The notes: a model not told the origin generated them from the sequence alone. A stretch of 64,000 bases of DNA from Pseudomonas allokribbensis (GCF_014863605.1 NZ_CP062252.1:310001-374000); one strand, 5' to 3'. Shown: positions 34,210 to 43,128, counted from the first letter of the stretch. A program made the numbers and translations.

Positions 34210-34811
34210 GTCATAGATCTGAAGACCTGTCTATCCTCGCCGAAAAGCTCCAGACTTTTCTCACCGCCTCAGGATGGGTAGAAGGGCGTCAAACCAAGGG
34301 ACTTCGTTTTTTTTATCCGCCGGCTGCCCTTGGGATCGAGGGGAAGTACTCCATCGCGCTACCCGATGACTCATTCAAGCCTGGTGTAGATAGTCTTTTG
34401 CAGGCCGCTGCTGACTCTCTATTGGATTTGTATGGTTACAGTCGCTTCGGCGAAATGGTTGAGAGCGCCGTTTCAAATGCAGATTCAAGTCCTGCTCGTA
34501 TCTCATCACGATTCGTGGATTCGTCTACTCGCTGGGGTGCGATGCCGCTTTTGGCGTTTGGGGAATTTTTGACTCATATGGGAGCAGGGTTATATGAAAG
34601 CGTCAAATTTAAGCTGGGTGGGGATCATAACTATAATCGAGTAACAGCCAGTACTTTCGCAAACGAATGCCTTTTACTTCAAACAAAAGTCGGTAGTTTC
34701 ATTGCTAACATCGAGGTGCCAAGAACAACGCTCCGGCAAGCCGATTTGTTCGGGTATGAGGTGATTGACTCGAATAAAGTTTGTTCGTCATTATTTTCGG
34801 CTATTGAATGA
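34206..34811 (+). CDS. Hypothetical protein, probably the N-terminal part of a frameshifted gene
   Basis: 201 residues from an ATG overlapping the preceding stop. The middle (MGAGLYESVKFKLGGDHNYNRV, about residues 122-143) and the overall composition look like a soluble enzyme or structural domain, but I do not recognise it. The frame stops at 34811. The following frame continues without its own good start: changing ATTGAATGA to ATTAATGA near 34807 would join them into about 398 residues. Probably one gene with a 1-nt insertion. Confidence 0.55.
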   Translation: MSHRSEDLSILAEKLQTFLTASGWVEGRQTKGLRFFYPPAALGIEGKYSIALPDDSFKPGVDSLLQAAADSLLDLYGYSRFGEMVESAVSNADSSPARISSRFVDSSTRWGAMPLLAFGEFLTHMGAGLYESVKFKLGGDHNYNRVTASTFANECLLLQTKVGSFIANIEVPRTTLRQADLFGYEVIDSNKVCSSLFSAIE

Positions 34812-35397
34812 TCGAGTACTCAGCGATACACAGTCTTTATACACCGAAGAGTCAATGGCGGACGCCATTTCACTGCTTGATGTGGAACTGTTGGAAGACT
34901 TGCCGAAGATGATTTTAGGGCCTGGTATGGATACCATTGAGTTTTCTCTAGAAACAGGAGCCTCTATACGGACCTCTGCTGCCGGTTGGATTGCCGAAGA
35001 TAAGATTACACGATTAAGGGACTATGTCGCCTTTATTAAGGAGTACTTCCGTGGGGAACATAATATAACGGTGACTGGCTCCATAGTCGAGCTCCGCTCG
35101 TGCGACCCTGAAGGTAATAGGAACTATATCCGAGTAGTCGCAGACTTCCAGAGGGAACGAACTTTTATGGCTGCGATATTGACTAATGTACAGTATCAAC
35201 GTGCTGTAGATGCCTACCGTACCAAGCGATCGGTGACCATTCGCGGTAACGGAATGCGATTGACAACTCAGATTCCTATTGCAAACGTAGCTTATTTTAC
35301 TGCATGGCGCTGTTTCGCTGAGGCAGTCAATAAAAAGACTGCTTGTGCTGACTTCAAAAAATTAGCCACAAACCGTCAGGCGTTATGCCTCTGGTAA
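34765..35397 (+). CDS. Hypothetical protein, probable C-terminal part of the frameshifted gene
   Basis: Up to 210 residues. The first usable start is TTG at 34765 without an RBS, or ATG at 34855 also without one, which supports its being the continuation of the previous frame. The C-terminal half (residues about 100-180) has a beta-rich pattern with YQRAVDAYRTKRSVTIRGNG. No family was recognised. It is co-directional with the DUF4365-like remnant. Confidence 0.5.
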   Translation: MTRIKFVRHYFRLLNDRVLSDTQSLYTEESMADAISLLDVELLEDLPKMILGPGMDTIEFSLETGASIRTSAAGWIAEDKITRLRDYVAFIKEYFRGEHNITVTGSIVELRSCDPEGNRNYIRVVADFQRERTFMAAILTNVQYQRAVDAYRTKRSVTIRGNGMRLTTQIPIANVAYFTAWRCFAEAVNKKTACADFKKLATNRQALCLW

Positions 35398-35447
35398 TCT
35401 ATTCATAGTTAGTCATTAAATATAAAATGTTTTATTTGGTGAAATAA

Positions 35448-36260
35448 ATGCCTATACCAGTGAATACGCAATTGGCGGCGCTGCCGGCGATGCTTCCAGC
35501 GATGATCGCGGCGTACAACATACCAAACTCACGTACTGCTAATTACAATATTACATATGAAAGCTTTATTGTTGGCAGAACACAAGGGATTGCTACCCAT
35601 GGAAGCCTCGCAAACTGGATTAAAAATGGGAACGCCGCTGCGGAAATTCATAATCTATTGACCGCCTTTGGTATGAGCGCACAACGCTCGGTTCTCGTCG
35701 CTCTTCCGGTGCTACATGGGGTTCTAAATGGACTTCCTGCTGGAATCCTAAACTGGATACAAAATTTCTCACTTCCATTGCCAACATCGCCTTGCACCAT
35801 TATCAACTCCTCGACGCATTCTAATTTATCACTGGAGTTGCAAGAGCTCTTTAACGTTTTGGCCGCACCGGGCTCAGTGACCTTGAGCGGCGGTTTTGTT
35901 GCTGCAAGCAAGACATTACATTGCTTGTTTCCAGATTTGGCCCCGATGATTGATGGGAGACACTCTGGGCTCTCGTATTTTCACATATCCCGATCTACAT
36001 ATTTACCTCCACTCGGTTTGCGCACGTGGGATCAATGGAATGGCACTTTGCCTCGTGGCATACCAAATCCAAGTCCGCGGGGAGCCGGACGCACAAATTG
36101 GGACTCTGCAAGATTCGTTGCGGCTATAGGTATAAATCAGCATATTTATGAGATTTGGCTAAGTAACAACCATAATCAAAATCTGTGGGATTTTTTGGCA
36201 CTAGACTCTACGCGTGGGACGACCGGAATACCACGTATCGTGGACAAATTACTGTGGTAA
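35448..36260 (+). CDS. Hypothetical protein of unit 1
   Basis: A 270-residue protein, ATG 35448, with GGTG upstream as a weak RBS. A segment SKTLHCLFPDLAPMIDGRHSG (about residues 158-178, with the Lys, Pro and Asp spaced as in proteins that read K.L..L.P.L.P..D) resembles a motif in small uncharacterised DNA-glycosylase-like or DUF6308-like proteins (weak). There are no membrane segments. Base composition is AT-rich. It follows the DUF4365-like remnant and may belong to the same lost system. Confidence 0.55.
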   Translation: MPIPVNTQLAALPAMLPAMIAAYNIPNSRTANYNITYESFIVGRTQGIATHGSLANWIKNGNAAAEIHNLLTAFGMSAQRSVLVALPVLHGVLNGLPAGILNWIQNFSLPLPTSPCTIINSSTHSNLSLELQELFNVLAAPGSVTLSGGFVAASKTLHCLFPDLAPMIDGRHSGLSYFHISRSTYLPPLGLRTWDQWNGTLPRGIPNPSPRGAGRTNWDSARFVAAIGINQHIYEIWLSNNHNQNLWDFLALDSTRGTTGIPRIVDKLLW

Positions 36261-36431
36261 CGGGCTAACTATTTATTGCAGATGAGTTCTACGTAGAATC
36301 GGTGGTAAAGCTTGTTGCCGGTCATTAGCGAAAGACTTTTTTGGGAGGTCTGATTCGTTTCGCGCAGGCCGCAGCGGTTCGACCGTTCGCCAGCGGTAAA
36401 ATTAATCTCACAGGGTTGGCCAACTAAATAA

Positions 36432-36469
36432 CAAAAGCAACAAGGCGGGATTATCTTGGCCTTGTTGCT
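36432..36469 (-). terminator. Rho-independent terminator of the TIR/caspase operon
   Basis: The 11-bp stem AGCAACAAGGC / GCCTTGTTGCT (36436-36446 with 36459-36469) is followed by TTTTGTTA when read on the minus strand, 20 bases after the TIR gene stop. Confidence 0.7.
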
Positions 36470-36489
36470 ACTAAAATAGTCGCTTTTTT

Positions 36490-36981
36490 TTAATACCCTC
36501 GACGAATCTTCGTCTTGAGTTCCGAGTGAAATTTATCAGCGTTGCTCTTGTTTATTTTGTGGAGTGATTCGCTGCCCACGATCGATTCAAGGCTTATCGA
36601 GCGTTCGGAGATGAGTTCGCTTTTATAGGATTCGATGAATAAGTCGATATCTGTGGCCTTGGTCATTTTTGGCCACTTTTCAAGGTACTCGGGAAGCTCA
36701 GTTCCTCCAGTTTTGAAGGAGCAGATTCGTCGATTGCTGATTGTAGCCTCACCAATTTCAAATGGCACCCACCACGACAGTGCGGTTCTCTCCGAAACGA
36801 CGGCGAGCAAATGTGTGCATTGGGTGATGTTACGGGTAATAACAGCTGTGATGTCTTCGGTGGATTGAGATTCAGCATCCAATACGTCTAAGTAGGTATT
36901 GATGTTTGCTTTTTTCAGTCGACTGTTTATTTCTATGGCTTGGTCACGGTCGGTGTGGCGGTAACTGATAAATACAGGCAT
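36490..36981 (-). CDS. TIR-domain protein (putative immune signal generator)
   Basis: A 163-residue protein whose first ~130 residues are a TIR domain: strand A VFISYRHTDRD (3-13), DVLDAE (32-37), and SWWVPFEIGEA (69-79) with the probable catalytic glutamate E75. Bacterial TIR domains of this short type cleave NAD+ or make cyclic ADP-ribose signals. No other domain is present. It is last in an operon. Its ATG shares one base with the stop of the 320-aa caspase gene (TGATG), so the two are tightly coupled. Confidence 0.85.
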   Translation of the reverse strand: MPVFISYRHTDRDQAIEINSRLKKANINTYLDVLDAESQSTEDITAVITRNITQCTHLLAVVSERTALSWWVPFEIGEATISNRRICSFKTGGTELPEYLEKWPKMTKATDIDLFIESYKSELISERSISLESIVGSESLHKINKSNADKFHSELKTKIRRGY

Positions 36982-37943
36982 CAGAAATGTCCTTTGATTG
37001 CAAGTTCTCGGTAATAGGCTCCTAGGGCAGTGAGACGACAGCCGGTGGAGTTGATTGCGGCGTAATACATGTGGTCAGCGTTCACTGGCTCTATCAAGCT
37101 GTGGCGATTACATTTTTGCAACTGAGCGAAGACGTCGCCTTTGTCGGAGTTGAACACTGCGGTTTCAGTAGGTTCGTAACTAGGGTCTAAGGGGAACTCA
37201 AAGCTTGCATCGGGAAACCAGTCGGGTAGTTTGCGCAGTATTTCCTCGGAAATTAGAGGTGCGACTTCTCGCAACGCAATAAATTGCGATACGTTGGTTT
37301 TGAAGACGGGCCGCTGTTCCCATGCTCCAAGTGCATTGTCGACAAACGAGTAGACGCTGCCAGGCGTGACCTTGCCGAGAACGTTAGCAGCTCCCCCGTG
37401 TAAAGCCTGCAGAAGTAGGCCGGTGAATACGCCATGGCTGTTTTTCTCCAGCGCAGGCTCTGTTTTTTTGCAGGCTGTGAGGATAGTCACTCCTTCGCTC
37501 AACATGCTAGCTCCGCCCCTTAGAGCGCGACTATCTCCTGCACCACCGGCCTCGCAACAGTCCAGTATGATTATTTTGTTTTCAATCTGCGTGGCATCAT
37601 GTGCCCATTTCAAAATGTCGCTGACTCGTAGGCCGTCACCTCCCATTTTGTAGTCCTGCGGTATAAGCATCCCCTCATCAATATCCGTATCAAACTGACC
37701 ATGCCCGGCGAAATACAATAACGCGACATCGCATTTTCCAGAAAATAGACTACGAATATTGTCTTTGAGTAACGTCAGACTCACGTCCTCTTCAGCCGAG
37801 GTCAAAATTTTATTGCTGAAATTTGGTCGCCCACTGGAATGACGCTCCAGTACAGAAGCCATCGCCATAGCATCGTTGTTACAGCCACTGAGTTTGGAAA
37901 CATGGCTGTAGTTGTTTATTCCGACAAACAAGCCTTTGCGCAT
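36981..37943 (-). CDS. Caspase-family protease A
   Basis: A 320-residue peptidase C14-like protein. Residues about 1-225 form the caspase fold, with catalytic H81 (LLYFAGHGQ) and catalytic C130 (IILDCCEAGG). Residues about 226-320 form a separate C-terminal domain with HSLIEPVNADHMYYAAINS, which could be a ligand or target sensor. There is no signal peptide. The RBS is very strong (GGAGGGTGAG). It is directly upstream of the TIR gene, so it is probably the effector switched on by the TIR product (inference from reported TIR-caspase pairs). Confidence 0.88.
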   Translation of the reverse strand: MRKGLFVGINNYSHVSKLSGCNNDAMAMASVLERHSSGRPNFSNKILTSAEEDVSLTLLKDNIRSLFSGKCDVALLYFAGHGQFDTDIDEGMLIPQDYKMGGDGLRVSDILKWAHDATQIENKIIILDCCEAGGAGDSRALRGGASMLSEGVTILTACKKTEPALEKNSHGVFTGLLLQALHGGAANVLGKVTPGSVYSFVDNALGAWEQRPVFKTNVSQFIALREVAPLISEEILRKLPDWFPDASFEFPLDPSYEPTETAVFNSDKGDVFAQLQKCNRHSLIEPVNADHMYYAAINSTGCRLTALGAYYRELAIKGHF

Positions 37944-38051
37944 AGCTCACCCTCCTTGTGCGTACAAATTGAATCTAAAGTAACCTAAGCTATCGACAGC
38001 TTGTTAAAGGTCGCTTTACAAACCTAGAAACAGCTTCTCTTAGAAGAAGGT

Positions 38052-39494
38052 TTATTTTGCGAGATTAGTGCCAAATGGTATTAAGATGTTGGATGCTTCA
38101 TCAAAGTCGCTAGTAATGGTTAGCTGTGACTTTGGGATCATCATCTGCGTGGTAATCATTTTTACTAGGCTGTCGTATCTGATTGGGTGAGCGGTAATAT
38201 CTTCGTAGCTTTTGTTGAAAGTGAGATTAATGATATTGGTCCCTTCGAAAAAAATCCCAGTGATCAGTTGCTCGCCTGAGTCGAGCTGCTTCGATTTAAT
38301 GTCGATGCTGATCTGTCTGGGCTTTCCAGGTATGACATAAAATCGATTTTGGTACGTAATTAGCACATCTGATATAAGCTCAAAGCTAGAGGCAAGGGAC
38401 TCAATTTTTCGCAACTCAAAAAGCTGATCGAACTTTGATGTCTTAAATGTTTCTCTGATCTCACCTTTTGAATTGAAAAACACTTCAAATAGCATGCCGT
38501 CCAATATGGATTTTCTGTTTTTCTGGGAAAGCTCCGAAGTTTTGTTATTGAAATCAATTATGTAATTGATTGCGTCGTTCGCCGAGCCACATGCGGCTTG
38601 ATAGATATTTCTGCCCAAAACGAACAGCGTGTTTATATCCGATGATTCAAGCCTTTCCTTCGTGAGCTTAGCAATGGCAGGATTTTGAGTATACCAATTC
38701 CTGGATTTTAAGTCGCGAATACATTCAGCAATTAGTGTTCCAGCCTGAGGAGTGAACGTTGAGTCCGCGATAGCTGCTGCGCTATAGATTGTAAGTCGTC
38801 GCCCAGCGCTAATGTTAAAGAAAAAATCACCAGAAAGAGAAGTGTGCTCCCATGATGTCTGTTTGTTGGTCGTGGTGACGCTTAGCGTATTTCGAACTCG
38901 TTTGAAAAGATCTTCAACGGAAATGTCTAGGGTGTTGATGTGCTTAAGGAGCGCCTCGGTGTAACTTCCATTACGATTTGGACCGTCTGCGGCCACTTCG
39001 CCTGGCGACGTGGCAAATGCGATCAGCGTTCCTTTCGGAGTATATACCGAGGCCAGCCCAGACAATTCAGGCCCACGATTCCAAGCTCGCACAAAAGGGT
39101 TGTTGCGACATGCATCCAAAATTATCAAATTTGTTGGATTTGAACAGTCATCCATAACTTCGATAAGCCGATTCAAAGCAAACGATGTGTGTTTTACTGA
39201 AATTTCATCCGAAAAATTTGTATCGGTAGTAATTAGGTAGTTTTCGCCTTTTATTTGAATGCCGTGACCTGCAAAATAAAATAGCCCTACATCATTACTA
39301 TTAAGATTGTCCTTGAAATTTTGTATAGATCTATCTATATCTTCAGCTGTGCAATCAGTCTTTAATATTACTGAAAAATCCAGAGTTTCAAGTGCTGAGG
39401 CCATATCGATGGCGTCATGCGTAGCGTTAGCTAAAGCTCCACCGTTAGGGTAGTTTGAAATTCCAATTACAAGTGCCGTCAAACGCCGTTTCAT
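38052..39494 (-). CDS. Caspase-family protease B with long C-terminal domain
   Basis: A 480-residue protein. The caspase domain covers residues 1-235, with H77 (FYFAGHGIQ) and C129 (IILDACRNNPF), the DACRNNP form typical of bacterial orthocaspases. A helical linker follows, then an unknown, beta-rich C-terminal region of about 200 residues. It is AT-rich compared with the chromosome. It is the first gene of the three-gene run, 108 bases before caspase A. The RBS AAGGAAG precedes the ATG. Whether the two proteases act in series is unknown. Confidence 0.88.
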   Translation of the reverse strand: MKRRLTALVIGISNYPNGGALANATHDAIDMASALETLDFSVILKTDCTAEDIDRSIQNFKDNLNSNDVGLFYFAGHGIQIKGENYLITTDTNFSDEISVKHTSFALNRLIEVMDDCSNPTNLIILDACRNNPFVRAWNRGPELSGLASVYTPKGTLIAFATSPGEVAADGPNRNGSYTEALLKHINTLDISVEDLFKRVRNTLSVTTTNKQTSWEHTSLSGDFFFNISAGRRLTIYSAAAIADSTFTPQAGTLIAECIRDLKSRNWYTQNPAIAKLTKERLESSDINTLFVLGRNIYQAACGSANDAINYIIDFNNKTSELSQKNRKSILDGMLFEVFFNSKGEIRETFKTSKFDQLFELRKIESLASSFELISDVLITYQNRFYVIPGKPRQISIDIKSKQLDSGEQLITGIFFEGTNIINLTFNKSYEDITAHPIRYDSLVKMITTQMMIPKSQLTITSDFDEASNILIPFGTNLAK

Positions 39495-39552
39495 CCAGAT
39501 TCTTCCTTGATTGGGTGGAGCCGTTCTGCGAGATGCTACTATTTTGATATCA

Positions 39553-40008
39553 TTATGTGCAATGAATTGATAGGCTCATCCGCTTCACGTGTTCGCGGTC
39601 TTGGCCCTGCGGCACCGAGCAACGAACGCCCGTGCGCCGCGTTCCCAGCACCTTGCTCGGACTCAGTACTTTCACATGCTGATCACCACGAAGCGTGGCC
39701 ATGGTTCGGTCCACACTGGACAACCGGTTTTGAGCGGTGGCAATGGTGAGCTCACCTTGTTCAACTTGCTGGCGTAGATGTCCGGCGTAATCCAGCAAAG
39801 TCTGCCGATCAATCTGCCGCGCATCGTTAAACCCCGGCCCATCTTCCGAGTGACACCAGCGTACAAATGCCTGCCAGCGATCACTGTGCGCTTTGACTGT
39901 GCCGTAATGCCTTCCGCCAAATAGATCTCGCAATGCCTGTGGCCCGGCATAACTCAACTGCCGGCCATAGCCAAAATTTCGCCCGTCTCGTCTACCGACC
40001 AATGCCAT
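39553..40008 (-). pseudogene. Truncated integrase (N-terminal SAM-like part only)
   Basis: From ATG 40006-40008, with AGGAG 8 bases upstream, about 140 residues match the core-binding half of a Pseudomonas integrase-domain protein (MALVGRRDGRNFGYGRQL, later LLDYAGHLRQQVEQGE). After the VKR segment the frame runs into ten unrelated residues and stops. The whole catalytic domain (R-H-R-Y) is missing. It marks an old junction at about 39,590, next to the caspase operon. Confidence 0.75.
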
Positions 40009-40171
40009 GATCGAACTCCTCTCGAAGCAAACTCTTAAAACTTTCCCCACGTCATCCCGCCAAGAATGTTGAGTGTTATCAGGGATCAAGGCCCCTGCGA
40101 CCTGTGAGGGTTGTCCACTAACACCGGACTGGCGGCTCCTTACGACCGGGAGCTTGGGCATAATTCGCGGG

Positions 40172-40245
40172 CAATGGTGACAGATCTATTTTTTAGACAC
40201 GGTCATCTGATACAGAGAGGCATGTTGAGCGTGAGTGGGAAGCTG
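40172..40245. repeat. Dispersed repeat, partial copy B
   Basis: AATGGTGACAGATCTATTTT followed by similar sequence to GAGCGTGAGTGGGAAGCT matches 32574-32645. The right terminal inverted repeat seen in copy A is missing. It lies just beyond the truncated integrase. Confidence 0.5.
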
Positions 40246-40403
40246 TAAGCGCGACCTGTTGCCGAGAAAACCTTGCACCTTGATTATGTGTTGAGTGCCG
40301 GTTATGGGCAGGCGCTGAAAATGATCCTTCCCAGGCCAAGAAGGGCTGAAGCTACAGTTTGTGTTTATCGATCTGCATCAGACAAACGTGCATTACTCAC
40401 TTG

Positions 40404-40418
40404 TACGGCAGGGCCGTA
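40404..40418. promoter_or_regulatory. Inverted repeat over the TA promoter
   Basis: TACGGC-AGG-GCCGTA lies 12 bases before the start of the toxin remnant and overlaps a GTATAG -10-like element. It is a likely operator for the NadS-type repressor encoded downstream. Confidence 0.5.
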
Positions 40419-40429
40419 TAGTGCCGCCC

Positions 40430-40746
40430 ATGTATACCATTATCGAAACCGAAATTTTCTAGCGCTATGTTGACGGTATCTGGGCCGATGGTGAGCGGCA
40501 TGAATTCATAAACTGGCTTGCTGCAAAGCGCTGGCCGGTGACGTCGTGCCGGGTAGCGGAGGCCTGCGCAAGGTTCGCTGGTCTCGTAGCGGCATGGGCA
40601 AGCGAGGTGGTACACGTGTCATTTATTACAACACGCTTTCCGAAGGCTCAATCTGGTTGCTGATTGCCTACACCAAGGCCAAATTCGACAACCTGCCTGC
40701 AGCCTTTCTTAAGCAACTGAAGGAGGAAATCAGCGATGGTCAATGA
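40430..40746 (+). pseudogene. RelE/HigB-like toxin gene, inactivated
   Basis: Starting at ATG 40430 the frame reads MYTIIETEIF and then hits TAG where a CAG (Gln) would fit. It resumes as RYVDGIWADGERHEFINWLA and then shifts frame near 40525. The remainder, GSGGLRKVRWSRSGMGKRGG then IYYNTLSEGSIWLLIAYTKA, runs to 40746. Together these form a RelE-superfamily mRNA interferase of about 105 residues with one nonsense and one frameshift mutation. The antitoxin gene downstream overlaps by 11 bases. Confidence 0.75.
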
Positions 40747-41020
40747 ACTGGAGCAATTCCAGCAGGACTTGCTGGACTCTGTCCGCCAAATGAAGGCGGG
40801 AAAAGCCGCTCGTGTGACAGAGGTGCCACTCTCGGCGGCTGCTGAAGCGCGGGCCAAGATGGGCGTTTCGCAGAGTGCGTTCGCCAAATTGATCGGTGTA
40901 AGTTTGCGGACGTTACAGGATTGGGAGCAAGGTCGCAGGCAGCCAACAGGTGCGGCACAGACACTATTGCGTGTTGCGAGCCAGCATCCGGAAGCGTTGC
41001 GGGATTTGCAGCCAGCCTGA
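40736..41020 (+). CDS. NadS/HigA-type antitoxin (XRE helix-turn-helix)
   Basis: A 94-residue protein with a C-terminal XRE helix-turn-helix (MGVSQSAFAKLIGVSLRTLQDWEQGRRQP, about residues 42-70) and an N-terminal toxin-neutralising stretch. It is the intact antitoxin of a pair whose toxin is broken, so it can survive without addiction pressure and probably still represses its promoter. GGAGG is placed before ATG 40736. Confidence 0.85.
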   Translation: MVNELEQFQQDLLDSVRQMKAGKAARVTEVPLSAAAEARAKMGVSQSAFAKLIGVSLRTLQDWEQGRRQPTGAAQTLLRVASQHPEALRDLQPA

Positions 41021-41102
41021 GGTGCGATCGTCCATGGAATCTTCCGATTAGAATCGGCTCGCGGTTGCCGATAATCGGAGATGTGGACGAAATGTGGACA
41101 TT

Positions 41103-41205
41103 CCAGAAACAACAAAGCCCCTGCATTTCTGCAGAGGCTTTGTTTTGTATGGTGCCGGCACCAGGAATCGAACCCGGGAGCTACTGATTACAAGCCGTTT
41201 GCTCT
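41103..41205. repeat. Middle attachment site: displaced tRNA-Thr 3' half plus terminator
   Basis: 41150-41205 matches tRNA-Thr positions 58205-58260 at 52 of 56 bases, from the CCA end to the anticodon stem. 41103-41164 matches the outer site 33199-33260 at 59 of 62 bases, including a terminator hairpin (AACAAAGCCCCTGCA / TGCAGAGGCTTTGTT). It is the left end of unit 2 and the right end of unit 1. Confidence 0.75.
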
Positions 41206-41320
41206 GAGGCTTCGTCCCGCTTCATCGAATCTCACAAGTTTTGCTCTGTCTAGTGTTTACATGGTCTGTAGCCAGTTTTGTGTCTTTCTATGTTTCACCT
41301 GTTAGCGTACCTTTGCATGA

Positions 41321-41344
41321 GAAACGGGGAACGGATGGGGAAAA
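41321..41344. repeat. Left copy of a 24-bp terminal repeat (integrase arm-site candidate)
   Basis: GAAACGGGGA-ACGGATGGGGAAAA lies just upstream of the integrase start. A copy, GAAACGGGGA-GCGAACGGGGAAAA, is at 58114-58137 near the other end of unit 2, in the same orientation (21 of 24 identical). Confidence 0.5.
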
Positions 41345-41354
41345 CGGGGAAAGA

Positions 41355-42797
41355 ATGGCTAAGCGTACGCGAATGACCGAGATGGAAGCCTATGCGGTAA
41401 AGACTCGTCAGTCGGAGCCGGTCGGCTCTCGCGGAAAGGGGACTTTGCTGCTCGAGCGTAAAGCTTCCGGAGCGATTCAGGCCTACTACCGGGAACGCAC
41501 CTCGGATAGCGACAAGCGGCTGCCTCTCGGGACGCTGGCGAAGAAGCCGCGTGTGGGTACAGACGAGCAAAGCTTGGATGGCATTCGCGCGCAGGCGATG
41601 CGCATTTCAGTTGAGGTCGCAGTTGCGGGCGGTATAGCGAAGTACTTGGAGAGCATATCTGAACAGCAGGCCGCGGCCGCGGCTAGTCGAGAAGCTGCGG
41701 CTGCAATTGAGGAAGCGGACCGGCTCGAGCGTCTACGCTTGGCGGAAATTGAGGCCTCCCGCGGAAGCTTTCACGATCTGTTTCAAGACTACATTGAATC
41801 CCGTCGGATCAAGGCAACACCAGGCGTCGTGAAGGAGTTAGAGCGTCTTCTCAAGACCAACATGCAGGAGCCTCACCCGGAGGTGATGAGGATGAAGGCT
41901 CGGGATATTAGGGCTGATCATATCCTCACCATCCTCAATCCGATTTGGGAGCGTGGCTCCAAAGTGCAGGCGGATCGTATGCGTTCGTTCTTGGTTGCGG
42001 CATTCAATCATGGGCTCACGGCGGAGAGCGTGGTCGGCCGCTCCAATGCGAAAATTTATAGTCTCGAAATCAACCCGGCAGCAATGGTAAAGGTCGATAA
42101 AGTCTCGGCTCCTGTCGAACGTTCATTATCTGACGCTGAGTTGAAGCGATTCTGGGATACGGTTGAGAGTACGGCCGGTATCGGTCCGGTTATGGGGCTG
42201 CTATTTAAATTTGTCATTTCGACTGGCGGCCAGCGTATCAAGAATCTGATCGAAACCACTTGGGCTGACTATGATCTGGACGCCGGTACGGTGCTATTAA
42301 TCCACCGCAAGGGAAGAGGAGGTCAGACCATGAGTCGGCCGCACCTCGTCCCGCTATCTGGCCGGGCCATTACCATCATGCGCCAAGTGCGGGAAATCAA
42401 TGGTGACCATTCCTGGCCCTGGACGACACATGGTAAACAGCCCTTCGTAATTAGCAGTCCTACTCATGCAGTAGCAGACTGGCTTGATTCCAAGCATTCC
42501 CTAATCGATGGTGTGAAGATCCCTGCATTCTCTCCAAGGGACCTGCGCCGGACCTGCACACAGCTTATGCAAAAGCACGGTGTTGACGATCGGTTGTCGG
42601 ATCTCCTTCAGGCTCATGGCCAGACAGGTGTTGTATCTCGGCACTACCGAAACAATCCTGAAGCGGCGCTGCCAGAGAAGCGTCGAGCAATCGAGCTATT
42701 CGACCAAGCATTGGCTAAAACGTTAGGAGAATCCAAAGGCGTCGGGAATGTACTTTCGATCTCGCGTCGGAAAAAGAAATCTAACTCAATGTCCTGA
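41355..42797 (+). CDS. Tyrosine-type site-specific integrase
   Basis: A 480-residue P4-like phage integrase. The N-terminal arm-binding/DUF4102-like region (RTRMTEMEAY, then GKGTLLLERKASGAIQAYYRE) and the core-binding domain lead to the catalytic domain. There, Arg I lies in TGGQRIKNL, Lys in the beta hairpin HRKGRGG, the R-x-x-R box in SPRDLRRTC (the usual His is Arg), His/Arg in QAHGQTG, and the nucleophilic Tyr in SRHYRNN. The ATG at 41355 has GGGGAAAG upstream. It lies 150 bases inside the middle att site, as expected for tRNA-targeted elements. Confidence 0.93.
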   Translation: MAKRTRMTEMEAYAVKTRQSEPVGSRGKGTLLLERKASGAIQAYYRERTSDSDKRLPLGTLAKKPRVGTDEQSLDGIRAQAMRISVEVAVAGGIAKYLESISEQQAAAAASREAAAAIEEADRLERLRLAEIEASRGSFHDLFQDYIESRRIKATPGVVKELERLLKTNMQEPHPEVMRMKARDIRADHILTILNPIWERGSKVQADRMRSFLVAAFNHGLTAESVVGRSNAKIYSLEINPAAMVKVDKVSAPVERSLSDAELKRFWDTVESTAGIGPVMGLLFKFVISTGGQRIKNLIETTWADYDLDAGTVLLIHRKGRGGQTMSRPHLVPLSGRAITIMRQVREINGDHSWPWTTHGKQPFVISSPTHAVADWLDSKHSLIDGVKIPAFSPRDLRRTCTQLMQKHGVDDRLSDLLQAHGQTGVVSRHYRNNPEAALPEKRRAIELFDQALAKTLGESKGVGNVLSISRRKKKSNSMS

Positions 42798-43055
42798 TGG
42801 CCCTACGACTGAAAGCCTTTTAGGCGGGATCAGCAGCCTGAGCCATCGTCAAAAGCGGCAGCTCAACGTCCAAATCGCTGCCAGTGAAGCTATAGGACAC
42901 CACCGTCAGTCCTCCGCCCATTCCCCAGAATACGCGGGGTGCAGCGATTTTCCGTTCCATAACTCTGGCTTAAAAGGCGCAGAAACTACGTATAAGTGGG
43001 AATAACAGCAAATAAGCGCAAATAAACAGGAAAACTGTTCATAACAGAGCTGAGC

Positions 43056-43112
43056 ACACTTTAAGTGTAAGTTTCCACTTTGAGTGGAAGTCCAGTCCGC
43101 ACACTTCAGTGT
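43056..43112. repeat. Three consecutive short palindromes (operator candidates)
   Basis: ACACTT-T-AAGTGT (43056-43068), TTCCACT-TTG-AGTGGAA (43073-43089) and ACACT-TC-AGTGT (43101-43112) share a (A/C)CACTT half-site. The spacing of about 19-25 bases suits cooperative dimer binding, for example by AlpA or a phage repressor. Confidence 0.5.
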
Positions 43113-43128
43113 CACCCTCTATCAAGGT

